From: Cordylochernes scorpioides
Taxonomy: Eukaryota > Arthropoda > Arachnida > Pseudoscorpiones > Chernetidae
Reading direction: 5' to 3'
DNA length: 64,000 bases
NCBI GenBank assembly: GCA_030710605.1
Contig: CP092877.1
Span: 43,384,406-43,448,405, forward strand
Shown: in pieces, positions 45,801 through 55,802 of the stretch
Layout of the letters: each line of letters opens with the position of its first letter
How positions within the stretch are numbered: position 1 is the first letter of the stretch
Made by a program: the position numbers and the translations under genes
Notes under the pieces: generated by a model
Told to the model about the DNA's origin: nothing
The model's database searches: none
What the model saw: only the letters and a program-made list of their open reading frames with translations

Positions 45801-46372
45801 GTACACCTTACTGCAGCGGGCCTCGGAATACAAGAAGCCCAGAGCTTGTCCAGGTCCTCCATCTGGACAGTAAACACTTCGGCAAGACACTGTACATATA
45901 TGATGTAATATGTTTACATCATTGTTGGGTTCGTTTGGTGAAAAAATGGCCCAACATGTCAAAGGCTGGAGCTCTTGGCCTACCTGAAGCAAGAGAATCT
46001 ACCACCCAACTAGACGAAAGAGACCTCCTCCGAACCATCAAAACCCAATGCCTGCAGGAATGGAAATCTGATGCTGCACATGACTGGTTCAGAGCAGGAG
46101 GGACAAGCACCGGTTCTGTCCTCCCAAGAGAACAACATTCTTTGTTTTCCAGACTTGAGTCTGGTCATCTACGGACAATGACTTTCCAGAATGGTTGCAA
46201 GGTTTTCCTACTATGTACTAAGTGCAATTCTCAACCTGCAACCCCAAGACATATTATTGACTGTATTGACTCATCCATTGATGAGCTCTACTCTTCCCCC
46301 GGCAGACACCATCAAAAGTCTCAAGCTTTACAAGCTTGATACCTGAGTGTGATTGAGTAGAGATAAGAAAGA
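45800..46372 (+). pseudogene. LINE 3' end: ORF2 C-terminus and (GAA)n tail
   Basis: The open frame to 46339 reads SKAGALG, then TIKTQCLQEWKSDAAHDWF and HSLFSRLESGHLRTMTF, and PATPRHIIDCIDSSIDELY. This matches the post-RNase H tail of arthropod I/Jockey-type LINEs (LSRLRSGHLK...C..C...PASPEHIL.C). A stop and a GAAGAAGAA tail follow. 5'-truncated. Two shorter copies of the same 3' end lie at 52740-52816 and 52868-53020. Confidence 0.75.
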
Positions 46373-46496
46373 AGAAGAAGTGTCAATCTCTCTCTCTGTG
46401 TTGTATTAATTTTGTATCCCTAGTTAATACAATGTAGAGTACCAGGTTATCATGGTAGATTGTGACTGTGATATTTTAATGAATACTCTGTAAAAT

Positions 46497-46575
46497 ACAA
46501 GGTAATAAGACCTAATAAATTAATAGTGTATGACTCTATAACAGCATTGCTACCATCATCAGACAAAAGAATAAA
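46497..46575 (-). repeat. PLE-type terminal unit with decayed hammerhead
   Basis: Sense strand is minus. CUGAUGA is intact (46556-46562), stem II GGUAGCA/UGUUA is imperfect, and the GAAAC-GUC part has decayed to TAGAGTC. The flank AAGGTAATAAGACC is shared with the units at 51940, 52266 and 59190. One member of a dispersed family. Confidence 0.6.
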
Positions 46576-46808
46576 TGTTTATTTGAGTATTTAAAAGAAT
46601 AATTCATTTATTCTTTTGTTTGATTATTATTATTTTATTTCAATTTAAACAGCTATGTCCCCCTAGGGACATTTGCACTGTGATACATGTATGCCTTTAC
46701 ATATATGTCTGATGGTAACAATGCTTGTTGGGAACGAAGTAAGAAAAGAAAAGAAGAGAATTCAAAATATATTAAATAAGCAAATTAATATTTTATATAA
46801 TTTTTATA
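46576..46808. other. Spacer
   Basis: AT-rich. Contains a short inverted repeat around AGAATAAATG...CATTTATTCTTT and a small palindrome (TGTCCCCCTAGGGACA at 46653-46668). No gene. Confidence 0.4.
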
Positions 46809-46960
46809 TATTAGTCACACACGCAGCCGAGATATACTGGTCAATTTATCTTTAATTGCACCGTTAATGTCCTATATATACAAATATATATTTACATATT
46901 AATAATAAAAAACATGCAAAATACATACAGATGTTTAACAATTTACATACACAAGACATC
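46809..46960 (-). repeat. 3' LTR of the gypsy element
   Basis: About 97% identical by eye to the LTR at 50993-51143 (differences such as GATATAC/GATCTAC). The two LTRs have diverged little, so the insertion is fairly young although the genes are broken. Confidence 0.9.
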
Positions 46961-46984
46961 TCCCCTCTTAATAGTAGTGCAGCC

Positions 46985-49900
46985 GGTCTGGCGGTCTTCT
47001 GGATCGCTGCGGTCTTGGACTGCGCACAGGGACAGAGACAGCCGCAGCCAGCAGGGCCCCGGTTCTGGTTCTGGAGTGTCCTCTTGTGCTGAAGACTCCG
47101 CTCCTTTCAATTCTTCGTCCACCTCCGGGGCTTTTTCCATTTTCTTCTCCTGTCCTCCAAGCCTAGGGTAATCTCGAGAAGTGCCAGGAAGTATAAAGTC
47201 TCTTGATGTACCGGCAATACCAAATCTCTCACTTCAATGGAACTTCTTTCTTGATAACTGGCCTTGGTTGATTTATGTGTCTTTTCACATAACGGCCTTC
47301 GTCTTCTATAAGGTAATGTCGGCTGCTCAGTAGTTCCATGATCCTGCCCCCTTTTCCATTTTGGTCCGTTAGCAAAACCCGGAAATACACATCAGAGCCG
47401 ACCGAAAAATGCTCTTGCTTCCTCACGGCATCATGGTACACCTCTCCCACCTTCGCCATTTTCGGAATCAAATTTGAAATCTTGATCTTAAACTTCTTTT
47501 CATTAAAAGTTCAGCGGAGACTCTTTTAATACCATTTGAGGAAAAGCTCTATGGTGAATAAAAATCGCTGTAGATTGATTTCTATACTGTCCTTTCCTTG
47601 GTTCTTTCGTAAAGGTTTTTGAATTCACGTACATAACGCTCAGCTAAGCCATTAGTACTGGGATTGTACGGACTCGTTTTTGTGTGTCTTATTCCATTCA
47701 TTGTTGTAAATTCTTCAAATTCACTTGAGACAAATTGTCTGCCATTATCGGTTACCAAAATTTCAGGTAATCCAAATCTGGCAAAGATCTCCCTAAGATG
47801 TCCTATGATAGTCCTGCTCGTAATGTCCTTTATGATGACAATCTCAAGCCATTTGTGTCGCGTCTACAAGGACCATAAACATTCGTCCCTTAAAGGGACC
47901 TGCTAGATCTAAGTGTAGACGGTGCCACGGCTTTTCAGGCCAAGTCCACTCTGAAATGGTAGCGGTGGCATACTTGCAGATTCTTGGCATATTCTACAAT
48001 CTTCTAGCCAACTCTTCTATGTTTTATCTATGCCTGGCCCCAAAAATACCGTCTAGCAATCATTTTCATTTTCACTATCCCTAGATGCATCTCATGTAAA
48101 TCGTCCAAAATTAAGGATCTTAATTTCTGGAGAATTACCACTCTTTCACGCCATTGAAGGCACCCAAACTCACAACTTAATTCGTCTTTTTATCCTATAA
48201 TAGGAATATAGTGGATTTTCCTGCGATACCTTTGGAATTTGCCAATTATTTTCCCTAACATTTCTCAACACATCTGATAGTAATTTATCCCGGCGTGTCT
48301 CAACTGCCACATCCTGGAATGAGAAGGGGACCTCACTCATTTTCCGAAGGAGAAGCACCTGATCCTCATCCAAAGATTCTGTGGTCTTTGAGCCTAAAGG
48401 TAAACGTGATAATGCGTCTGCATTGCTATTATCATCAGTTTTTCGAAACTCCACAGTGTATTTAAATGCAGCTAATTTTAAAGACCACCTCTTAATTCTT
48501 GATGCAGCACATATGGGATCGGTTTCTGGGGTGAAAAATGTGCATTAAAGGTCGGTTGTCTGTGACCAACACAAATTCACGTCCCAATAGATATTGTCGG
48601 AATTTCTCACAGCCAAAAATGATGCTTAAGGCTTCTTTTTCTAATTGAGAATACCGCCTTTCCGCTTCAGTTAGCGTTCTTGAAGCAAAAGCTATAGGAG
48701 TTTCTTCCTTTCTATCGTTCCTGTGACTCAGAACCACTCCTAATCCATAGCTAGAAGCGTCACATGCAAGGACTAGTTCCCTAGTTGCATCATAATGTGC
48801 CAGCACCGACTCGTTAGTTAGCAATGCTTTGCATTTTGCAAATAATCTACGGTGTTCGCTAGTCCAATTCCATTTGGAATTCTTTTTTAAGAGGTGATAG
48901 AAGGGCGCTAAAATTTCTGCAATATTTCTTATAAACCTAGAGTAAAATACATAAGAAGACCTATAAAAGATCTCAATTGAGAAACGTTTGTAGGTTCAGG
49001 CGCCTCTACCACCGCTTCTATTTACTACTTATGGGATGCAGTTCCTTTTTATCTATTTTAAAACCTAAATATTCAACAGCATTTACTGCGAATTTGCATT
49101 TATCCTTGTTTAATTTAAACCTTTTTCTTGCAGCCTTTTAAAGACCAATTCCAGCTTTTGCTCGTGAGCTCTATGATCCTTTCCGGCTACCAGGATGTCA
49201 TCGATGTAGCAAGCCACTCCCGACATATCTGCAAATAGATTGTCCATTACTCTTTGGAAAATATTTGGTGCTACAGCTACTCCATAGGGTAGCCTTTTAA
49301 AGGCAAATAACCCCTTCGTAGTATTAATGTTCACCACTCTTTTGGCTTCTTCAGATAACCTGACCTGCAAATAAGCTCTGGATAAGTCCAATGACGAAAA
49401 CAATTTCCAGACAATTTTGAAAAATTTCGTCTATTGATGGCAGCGGGTACTTATCCAATTCTATGGTCTTATTTGCGGTGCATCTGAAATCGCCGAAAAT
49501 TCTAAGGCTTCCATCTTTCTTCAGTACTGGTACTATAGGTGCGGCCCAGTTTGCATATCAATAGGTTGTAAAATTCCCTCGTTAACCATACAATCGATTT
49601 CAGTTTCTACTTTTTTCTTCAAAGAAAAAGGCAAACTTCTCGCCTTACAAAATACAGGAGTCGTATTTATCTTAAAAAAATCAATATGAACGTTTTTTAA
49701 GCAACCTATTTCTTTGCTGAATAAATTAGCATACTTATTTATATAACTTTGATATCGGTCACTCACTTACTTGTCTAATGTTCGATAACCTAGAAAATCA
49801 AGATTTAAACTTTTTAGCCATTCTCGTCCCAACAAAACTATCGAAATATCTTCATTTACAACTATCAACCGCATTCTTTTACAAAAACTCTTCTCTCACC

Positions 49901-49997
49901 AATAATTTTTATAGGTTTTCCGCAAAAGGATTTCAACCTTAAATAAGATGGAGATAATTTGTTATCCTTCCAGTTTTTTCATAAATTGTTTTCGGTA
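46985..49997 (-). pseudogene. Gypsy pol: protease remnant, RT, RNase H and integrase, many lesions
   Basis: Minus strand, in order. RT: LPFSLKKKVETEIDCMV with GIL (49766-49533), FSSLDLSRAYLQVRLSEEAK (49400), LPYGVAVAPNIFQRVMD and the active site CYIDDILVAGKD (about 49205-49170). RNase H: LVLACDASSYGLGVVLSH and TEAERRYSQLEKEALSIIF (48824-48492). Integrase: PWHRLHLDLAGPFKG (about 47935), then ILVTDNGRQF and SPYNPSTNGLAERYV (about 47780-47650), and a C-terminal block (VYFRVLLTDQNGKGGRIMEL, 47471-47229). Many frameshifts and stops. A standard gypsy pol with the integrase last. Confidence 0.9.
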
Positions 49998-50883
49998 TCA
50001 GTGTGACGGGACTTCCGTGTCCACCACAAAGCACAACTGGTACTCATCAACATGTAGATTTATTTTTGCATCAGTATCACCTTGTACCGAATAAATAAAT
50101 TCGTTCTGCACATATCTGCATTCTGGCAATGATTTACCTGTTTTGCATACCCTGCTCAAATGTCCAATTCTTTTGCATTTAAAACAGCATTTTGTTTTAT
50201 GTGGGCATGCAGGTGCAAGGTGAGAGTTTTTTTCGCCGCATCGGAAACAAATTGTCTCCCTTCTTTGCATACCGGGCCCATGCTGCCATCCCCTACGAGC
50301 TTCATTCTTTCTATCTCCTCCTGGAACAATATCCATCTTAGCCACTAGTCCATCCTGCAGCTCCTTAACATTTTGTTCAGCTAGCTCAAACGAGACTGCT
50401 ATAGAAAATACCCTGTCCAGGGTGACATCGTCATCCTCCTGTAACAATTTCTTCTGAAGGCTTTCCGACTTTATACAGCCACAAAACGGTCTCGTAACAT
50501 GACCTCCAACATTTCACCAAAAGTGCAATCCATAGCCAAATGCCTGAGCTCACGCAGGTATTCTGAAACGGATTCATTCCCTAGTTCTATTCTTTTTAAG
50601 AACCTGCATCGTTGAGGAATCACCTTCTTTCTTGGAGCTAGATGTAGCTTTATTCTTTGTACTAACAGTTCATAAGGCTGTTCTTCATTGTACTCGGGAA
50701 GAACAGATCATTGCCCAGTTTCAACATTTCCGAATCCAGCAGAGAAACAAAGATGGGTATTCTTTTTCCTTCCTCCAATCCATTTGCCTCAAACGCTGCT
50801 TCAAACCTTTGAACGAAAATCTCAAAGGATTCTTCCACTGGCCTGAAAAAACCGAACGGTACAATCATTGAACACCCAGACAT
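49998..50883 (-). pseudogene. Gypsy gag with two zinc knuckles, frameshifted
   Basis: The minus-strand frame 50883-50662 gives the gag N-terminal block (VEESFEIFVQRFEAAFEANG). 50447-49998 gives the nucleocapsid: CFRCGEKNSHLAPAC, with one residue too many before His, and CFKCKRIGHLSRVC, a perfect CX2CX4HX4C. After it the protease begins, but its active site reads VVDTE where VDTG is expected. Gag packages element RNA. At least one frameshift separates the two pieces. Confidence 0.85.
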
Positions 50884-50992
50884 ACTGTTGGCTTCTCGTT
50901 CACTTTAGATTTCTGTCTTCCTCCACCTGCGAAAGTGCACTTGATCTGGTTCCCACAGGTCCTCGTCGCCAGTTGTTGTGTCTCCTCCCAGT

Positions 50993-51143
50993 ATTAGTCA
51001 CACACGCAGCCGAGATCTACTGGTCAATTTCTCTTTAATTGCACCGTTAATGTCCTATATATACAAATATATATTTACATATTAATAATAAAAAACATGC
51101 AAAATACATGCAGATGTTTAACAATTTACATACACAACAGTTT
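50993..51143 (-). repeat. 5' LTR of the gypsy element
   Basis: Starts TGTTGTGTATG on the minus strand. The primer-binding region lies about 20 bp downstream (minus strand, about 50975-50960). Confidence 0.9.
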
Positions 51144-51594
51144 CTAACTATTGAAATTATTGAAGCGATAGACAGGTGATATTCTGGAGGTAATGATCAA
51201 CAGGATTTGATGAGTTTAAATATAATGGGATTTATTTTCTATGATGAAATGATACATAAAATAAGCTAAACTATTTCAGTTGGAGCAAGTATCCTGCTAT
51301 TCTGTCAATCAATCCTTTTGCTAGCTTTAGCCTCTTCACTTTCCTCAATTTCTTCCACAGCAGACTTTTTCTCAACTTCACCCTCACACTTGATCTTGAG
51401 TTCTTTATCTCCTAGGCTCAGGCACTCCAATCCTCATATACTACTAATCCCCTGCAACAGCCATCCCGCTGTGCTTTTTATACCTTATCTTGCCCGCGCA
51501 AAGTCTCACCTGATTGGCTTTCCCTGTCACATGATCTAAAAATGAAACTATACAAATGAACTAGTTCCAACAATCCTGTTACAGAAACATCACA
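51144..51594 (-). promoter_or_regulatory. Probable solo LTR or retroelement promoter
   Basis: On the minus strand CCAATCAGGTGAG is followed about 25 bp later by a TATA box (GGTATAAAAAGC), then a transcribed-looking region and a polyadenylation signal (AAATAAA near 51240). The start TGTAACAGGATTG near 51585 would suit an LTR. No second copy in this window confirms it. Confidence 0.45.
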
Positions 51595-51600
51595 CACTAA
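51568..51600 (+). repeat. Partial hammerhead-type unit
   Basis: Only the 3' half remains: CCTGTTAC, AGAAAC, ATC, ACACACTA. Related to the unit at 52226-52266. Confidence 0.45.
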
Positions 51601-51607
51601 TAATATA

Positions 51608-51768
51608 CAGTTAAACCTGTCTATAGCGCCCCCTCTAAATAGCGCCTTCCTCTCTATAGCACCCGATTTTAAACATTAAAATGTAAACATTTTACATTAA
51701 AAGTGACCCGTCTATAGCACTCTATTTTGGTGAGTCCCAAGAGGGGGCACTATAGACAGGTTTAACTG
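51608..51768. mobile_element. Tigger-type MITE, 161 bp
   Basis: Terminal inverted repeats CAGTTAAACCTGTCTATAG at the left with the complement at the right, flanked by TA. No coding capacity. Confidence 0.85.
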
Positions 51769-51972
51769 TATTTGGATTAGGTCTTATTTTCAAATTGTGT
51801 TTTATCATTCTCTGTAAAATGTGAACTCTGTATTCTGGTATCTCTCATCATCCACCTGGATGACTCTCATATTAGCCAATGCTGAAACACTCTTGTAATG
51901 TGTATTAATACCAAGACACAATTTGGATTATAGATTATAAACACAAGGTAATAAGACCAAATAAATAAATAG

Positions 51973-52014
51973 TGTGTGACGATTCAGGAACAGCATTGTT
52001 ACCATCTTCAGACA
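51973..52014 (-). ncRNA. Hammerhead-like motif, left arm
   Basis: Minus strand: UGU (stem I), CUGAAGA (fits CUGANGA), stem II GGUAACA/UGUUCC with loop AUGC, then UGAAUCGUC in place of CGAAACGUC, and ACA closing stem I. The first core box is intact; the second is mutated. Confidence 0.6.
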
Positions 52015-52225
52015 AAATACTGAATGATAAATTTTATCACAGCATGTTTTAAATAGTTTTTTTTTACTTATCTTTTTAGTCTAAATTAGACAAGATCTTG
52101 GAGGTCGTGCTCGTAAAGAAGCTCAAGAACTCATGTTTTAAATAGTTACTGTTATCAAGTGTGTAAACAAGATAGCAGATAATTTAAAACATGCTCTGGT
52201 AAAATTTTTCATTCAGTACAATTAT

Positions 52226-52266
52226 TTGAAGATGGTAACAACGCTGTTACCGAAACGTCACACACT
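52226..52266 (+). ncRNA. Hammerhead ribozyme motif, right arm (best copy)
   Basis: Plus strand: UUGAAGA (only the first base differs from CUGAAGA), then a perfect 7-bp stem II (GGUAACA 52234-52240, UGUUACC 52245-52251) closed by ACGC, then GAAAC (52252-52256) and the cleavage triplet GUC (52257-52259), followed by ACACACUA. The minimal stem III is as in PLE type I hammerheads. With the left arm's CUGAAGA, the family ancestor would have a complete core. Confidence 0.75.
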
Positions 52267-52310
52267 ATTTATTTATTTGGATTTGGTCTTATTACCTTGT
52301 GTGCATAAAT

Positions 52311-52739
52311 ACCCTTTATATTATTGTGTGATTGGAGTTCCTTAATTGTATAAGATACTACAGTGACTGCTTTATATACACACAAACCTTTATTAGGGCA
52401 TTTACTTATACATGGGTTTACCATGGAGATTTACCAGTTAATAAAAATAATTTTAAAAAGTAAGAGCTATAATCATCTTTAATGTTAATAATGAAATTTA
52501 TATACAGGAAAAAGGAGGAAGGGAAACAGTAACAAGCTCACTAAAATTGCTCATTGATAGTACTCTGTATGGGCTCCTAATCCAGGGATACAGGATGAGC
52601 AGCGTTTGTACTCCATGTTAGGAGCAGCTGCACATGGCGTCTGTTCCTCATGTCAGAGTCGGCCATTTCTTTTTGAGTTAAGTCGGCCTGCCACTGAGTA
52701 GTGCTCCAGTCTTAATGACAAAGGCAGACACATTCTAAT
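52311..52739. other. Unassigned DNA
   Basis: AT-rich on the left and mixed on the right. A stretch near 52390-52490 resembles 53050-53130 (ATGG.TT.ACCATGGAG... AAAAGAGCTAAT), an old duplication. No coding evidence. Confidence 0.35.
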
Positions 52740-53020
52740 TCACCCAGTCATGATGGTTGTCAAGCTCTACAAATTTGATACCCTAATATGATTGAGTGGA
52801 GATAAGAAAGAAGAAGATATACAGGAAAAATTAATCATGACATTTAGACTCCTATACAAATTGGTCTCATTCTCTACCTGCAGCCCCAAACCACATTATT
52901 GACTGTATTTACTCATCCATTGATGAGCTCTACTCATCCCCAGCAGACACCATCAACAAGCTCTACAAGCTTGATACCCTAATATGATTGAGTGGAAATA
53001 AGTAAGAAGAAGAAGAAAAC
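52740..53020 (+). mobile_element. Two truncated LINE 3' ends in tandem
   Basis: 52740-52816 and 52868-53020 each end with the same terminal sequence as the LINE at 45800-46372 (TTGATACC, a stop, GATTGAGTGGA.ATAAG and GAAGAAG). The second includes the coding words PAAPNHIIDCI and SSIDELYSSP. Confidence 0.75.
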
Positions 53021-53469
53021 AAATTGGTCAAGTAAATCCGAGGAAAAGAAATTTATTTTACATGGATTCACCATGGAGCCTCTGCAAATGAAGAAAAAAG
53101 TAAAAGAGCTAATCACATTTAATGTAACTGCTTATACCGTAATTTCACAAAATGTTTTAAACATAAAAGCAGCTTGACTTTTGCATTTACAAATTGTCAA
53201 AACCCTGTTTAGTTACTTGTACTCATTATTTGCATTAGACTTGTGCAAGAAATAGGTGCCATTAATAGAAACAAGTTATTATTTTTTCAGAACTGATTCA
53301 ATGCAAGATCTTTGGTCCTGGTTGTTGACAGTTTAGAATACCAGATGATCATCACTATCTTCTCTTTTTGTAATGATGATTTCCATCATCTTCATCAAAA
53401 GGTTTATTTGCAGTTGTGTTTGTTCAGCATGCTTCCACATATTTCAAATATCTGGACCTTGCTACAATA

Positions 53470-53685
53470 TATGCACTCATGGACAAAACTTATGGAAGTT
53501 TCAACTTTTAGCATGTATATTGGGATTCAGACCATAACACTGAAAGATATTTGATACACAGTGACCTTTATTGAAGACATACAAGATAACCAAGTGTGAA
53601 CAAAATTGCCCCCGTCTTCTTCAAAAATATAGACAACTGGCGACATCAAAGACTTACACTTCCTTAAGTGTTGTCCATGAGTATA
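53470..53685. mobile_element. Tc1/mariner-type MITE, about 215 bp
   Basis: Inverted ends ACTCATGGACAAAACTTATG at the left and ...AAGTGTTGTCCATGAGT at the right. A related but interrupted copy is at 56823-57475. No coding capacity. Confidence 0.75.
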
Positions 53686-53724
53686 GTTAGGTCTGAAAAG
53701 AGTTGCCTACCCAGTTTCCACCTT

Positions 53725-53905
53725 TAAATATGCTAATTTGCATCTTCTGGGATTTTTAAATGCTGATAATATATAAAGGAATTCCTATGATCATGTTGGG
53801 CAAACACTCACTCAGCGAGACAGGGAGAACCTGGACATTATATTCTCTTGTCAAACAGGGAGTAGCACCAATGACCCATGAATCCCAAAGAGTGAGTGAC
53901 CCAAG
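53725..53905 (+). promoter_or_regulatory. Octamer and TATA-like motifs followed by a long hairpin, in the intron before the DNA2 exon
   Basis: ATGCTAATTTGCAT (octamer-like, about 53733-53746) lies some 25 bp before ATATATAAAGG. Downstream, CACTCACTC (about 53806-53814) can pair with GAGTGAGTG (about 53890-53898). This could be a promoter of a small RNA, or chance. I have no family match. Confidence 0.3.
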
Positions 53906-53917
53906 TTGTTGTTCCAG

Positions 53918-54102
53918 CTGGGACTGGACTGCAGACAGATGGGAGTAGCCACTCCGTACTCCAACCAGGTCCGGCTGATCACCAAGGGACTCAGTTCCAC
54001 CCCAGAACTCCTGGTCTCCACCGTGGAGCAGTTCCAAGGACTGACCAAGGATCTGATGATCTACTCTGTGTCCGGACAACCAAGTTTGAGAGCAATACCA
54101 AT
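53918..54102 (+). CDS. DNA2: DNA2-like helicase/nuclease, exon with motif V (one-base frameshift)
   Basis: DNA2 is a nuclease-helicase for Okazaki-fragment and double-strand-break end processing. The exon starts after a splice acceptor (TTGTTGTTCCAG) in phase 0 and ends at a donor (AAT|GTAAGT). It reads LGLDCRQMGVATPYSNQVRL, then STPELLVSTVEQFQGLTKDL and MIYS, and after a one-base deletion near 54069 VRTTKFESNTN. This aligns with the DNA2 stretch GIIAPYRQQL ... [22 protein letters not shown] before motif VI. The exon is 185 bases; adding the missing base gives 186 and restores phase 0. Motif V reads QGLTK, not QGRDK. The frameshift and those changes raise the possibility of a pseudogene or base errors. 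Upstream exons were not found. Confidence 0.72.
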
Positions 54103-54173
54103 GTAAGTTGTTGCTGCGGACCTTGATGTGTTGTCTCAGGAGACCAAAATTATTTCTGTAATTGTTTCTAATA

Positions 54174-54350
54174 CAGTAGAACCTCCATGAGAGGACACTC
54201 GTGCAAGAGGACACCTCTACAAAGGACAGTTTTCATTCATAAAATTATAATTTTTTTTTTATATAGCAACTCTCCAGTAAGAGGATACCTCTCCCTATAG
54301 AACAATTTAGCTTTGCAATTAGGTGTTGTCCTTTACAGGGAGGTTCTACT
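54174..54350. mobile_element. Tigger-type MITE, 177 bp
   Basis: CAGTAGAACCTCCATGAGAG at the left and ...CAGGGAGGTTCTACT at the right, with TA next to both ends. A partial relative is at 59793-59886. Confidence 0.8.
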
Positions 54351-54511
54351 ATACCATTTATCTTAGAGAGGGAGACAGTTTTAACTATTGCTTTCTATCT
54401 ATACTAAATGGAACTATTAAGTACAAATTTTTTCCTCACCTAATAAAATAATTTTTCTATTGTTTTGATTGTGGAAAAATTGTGCTAAAATAGAGTCTGA
54501 TTTTGTATATA

Positions 54512-55793
54512 CAGTAAAACCCCGCTAATACGAACCCTGGATATAACGAACCTTCCCTTATAACGAACCCCACGCCGATTCCCAATTCCATTCCATTGAA
54601 AATACCATCGTTATAACGAACTTTGCGATTTTTAGAATAACGAACTACCCCTATAACGAACCTATTTTCGGTCCCAAAATAATAAAATCTATTTAAAATA
54701 CTATGCTTATAACGAACTTAGAATTGTAATTTAAAAAAAAAAAAAAATTAAGACAACAAAATTTTGAGCATGTTTCAGCTCACGGATCGCGATTTCAAAA
54801 CAATAAATTTAGCGGCATTGTTTGTTTTGATTTTTGCTGTATGTTGTATAAATTTTTACACATTATACTTTTTATTAAATAGAATATCTTTGCATCCATT
54901 AAATTTGAAATATAAAAAATGCAAATGGCTTCCAAAATAAATAAAACAAAGGCATTTTAAAAACAAAAACGTTATTTCTTAAAAAAAAAAGGCCATTTTC
55001 AGAACTTTTCAAAGTGAAGCAACACAGGCAAAATGTTAAGAACATATTAAAATAAGTGAATATAACTTTTCTATTATAAAAAAAATAAAATAAAAAGCTA
55101 TTAAAAATTGTTACAAAGAGGAATCAACCTCAACTTTGCGGCGATCGCGATCATACGTTTTAGGGCTAAAAAAAAAAAAGTCCAAATAAACGGTCCCGTG
55201 ATGAAACAAAAATTATTTTTATGCCATTAACTATGAGGATTTTGAAGACAGCAATGTTTTGCATGACATGTTAAAAAAAAAAAAAAAAAGAAATCTAGAC
55301 CTAAAAGAATATGTGGAAACATGAAATGGAAGAAAAACACTAACTTTATTTGAATGGTGCAATGCTTGATGAGTGCTTTGAAGCAACAAGGTATTAGGAC
55401 CATTTTTTCAAGTAAACATTGTATTATATAATGTGATAATGATGTTTTCTAATCATTTTATATCTTTGAATATATATTTAATACAACTTTGCCTAGGATT
55501 TGTCTTGATTTTGAAATTAGACATAGAGGTACATGTATGTTAATGATAAGAAGAACCTATCATCTAATGATTTCTATTATTATTCTGTATTAATGTAAGG
55601 AAATTGGTCAATTAAGGGAATTAAAACAAAGTTACCACTATTAAGAGGCAACCTCTTCCTGTGTGTATGGCCGTCCTTAAATTATACGGTCTAAAAATTT
55701 TGAAAAGTAAAAAAAAAAAAAAATTGCCAAACCGTAGCTATAGTGAACCAAAAGCTCTGTCCCATTGGGGTTCACTATAGAGGGGTTTTACTG
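54512..55793. mobile_element. Tigger-like transposon, 1.28 kb, no transposase frame
   Basis: Inverted ends CAGTAAAACCCCGCTAATAC (left) and complement of CAGTAAAACCCCTCTATAG (right), TA on both sides. The inside has only A-run-broken scraps. A second copy in reverse orientation begins at 63034 and matches it to the window end (shared words such as ACGGTCCCGTGATGAAACAA). Confidence 0.85.
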
Positions 55794-55802
55794 TATATAT
55801 AT

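Larger units (their letters stand above)
46809..51143 (-). mobile_element. Ty3/gypsy LTR retrotransposon, minus strand, short LTRs
   Basis: LTRs of about 150 bp at 46809-46960 and 50993-51143 (both contain TTAGTCACACACGCAGCCGA and CCGTTAATGTCCTATATATA). On the minus strand the 5' LTR is followed by a primer-binding region with AACTGGCGACGAGGA, and the 3' LTR is preceded by a purine tract AAGAGGGGAGATG. Internal order is gag, protease, RT, RNase H, integrase. All genes are frameshifted. Length 4.3 kb, normal for this type. Confidence 0.93.
51938..52310. mobile_element. Fold-back PLE-like unit with a hammerhead motif in each arm
   Basis: The arms, about 51938-52050 and 52186-52310, are inverted copies; the spacer is about 135 bp. 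Each arm carries a hammerhead-like sequence oriented inward to outward, and ends with the shared tail (AAGGTAATAAGACC...). This is the layout of inverted Penelope-type pseudo-LTRs without a protein gene between them. Non-autonomous. Confidence 0.7.

Noticed and set aside
46653..46668. Small palindrome TGTCCCCCTAGGGACA as a transposon end
   Set aside because: No partner end or target duplication found.
53756..54214. 152-codon minus-strand frame over the DNA2 exon
   Set aside because: It is the antisense shadow of the exon; the plus strand has splice sites and helicase motifs.
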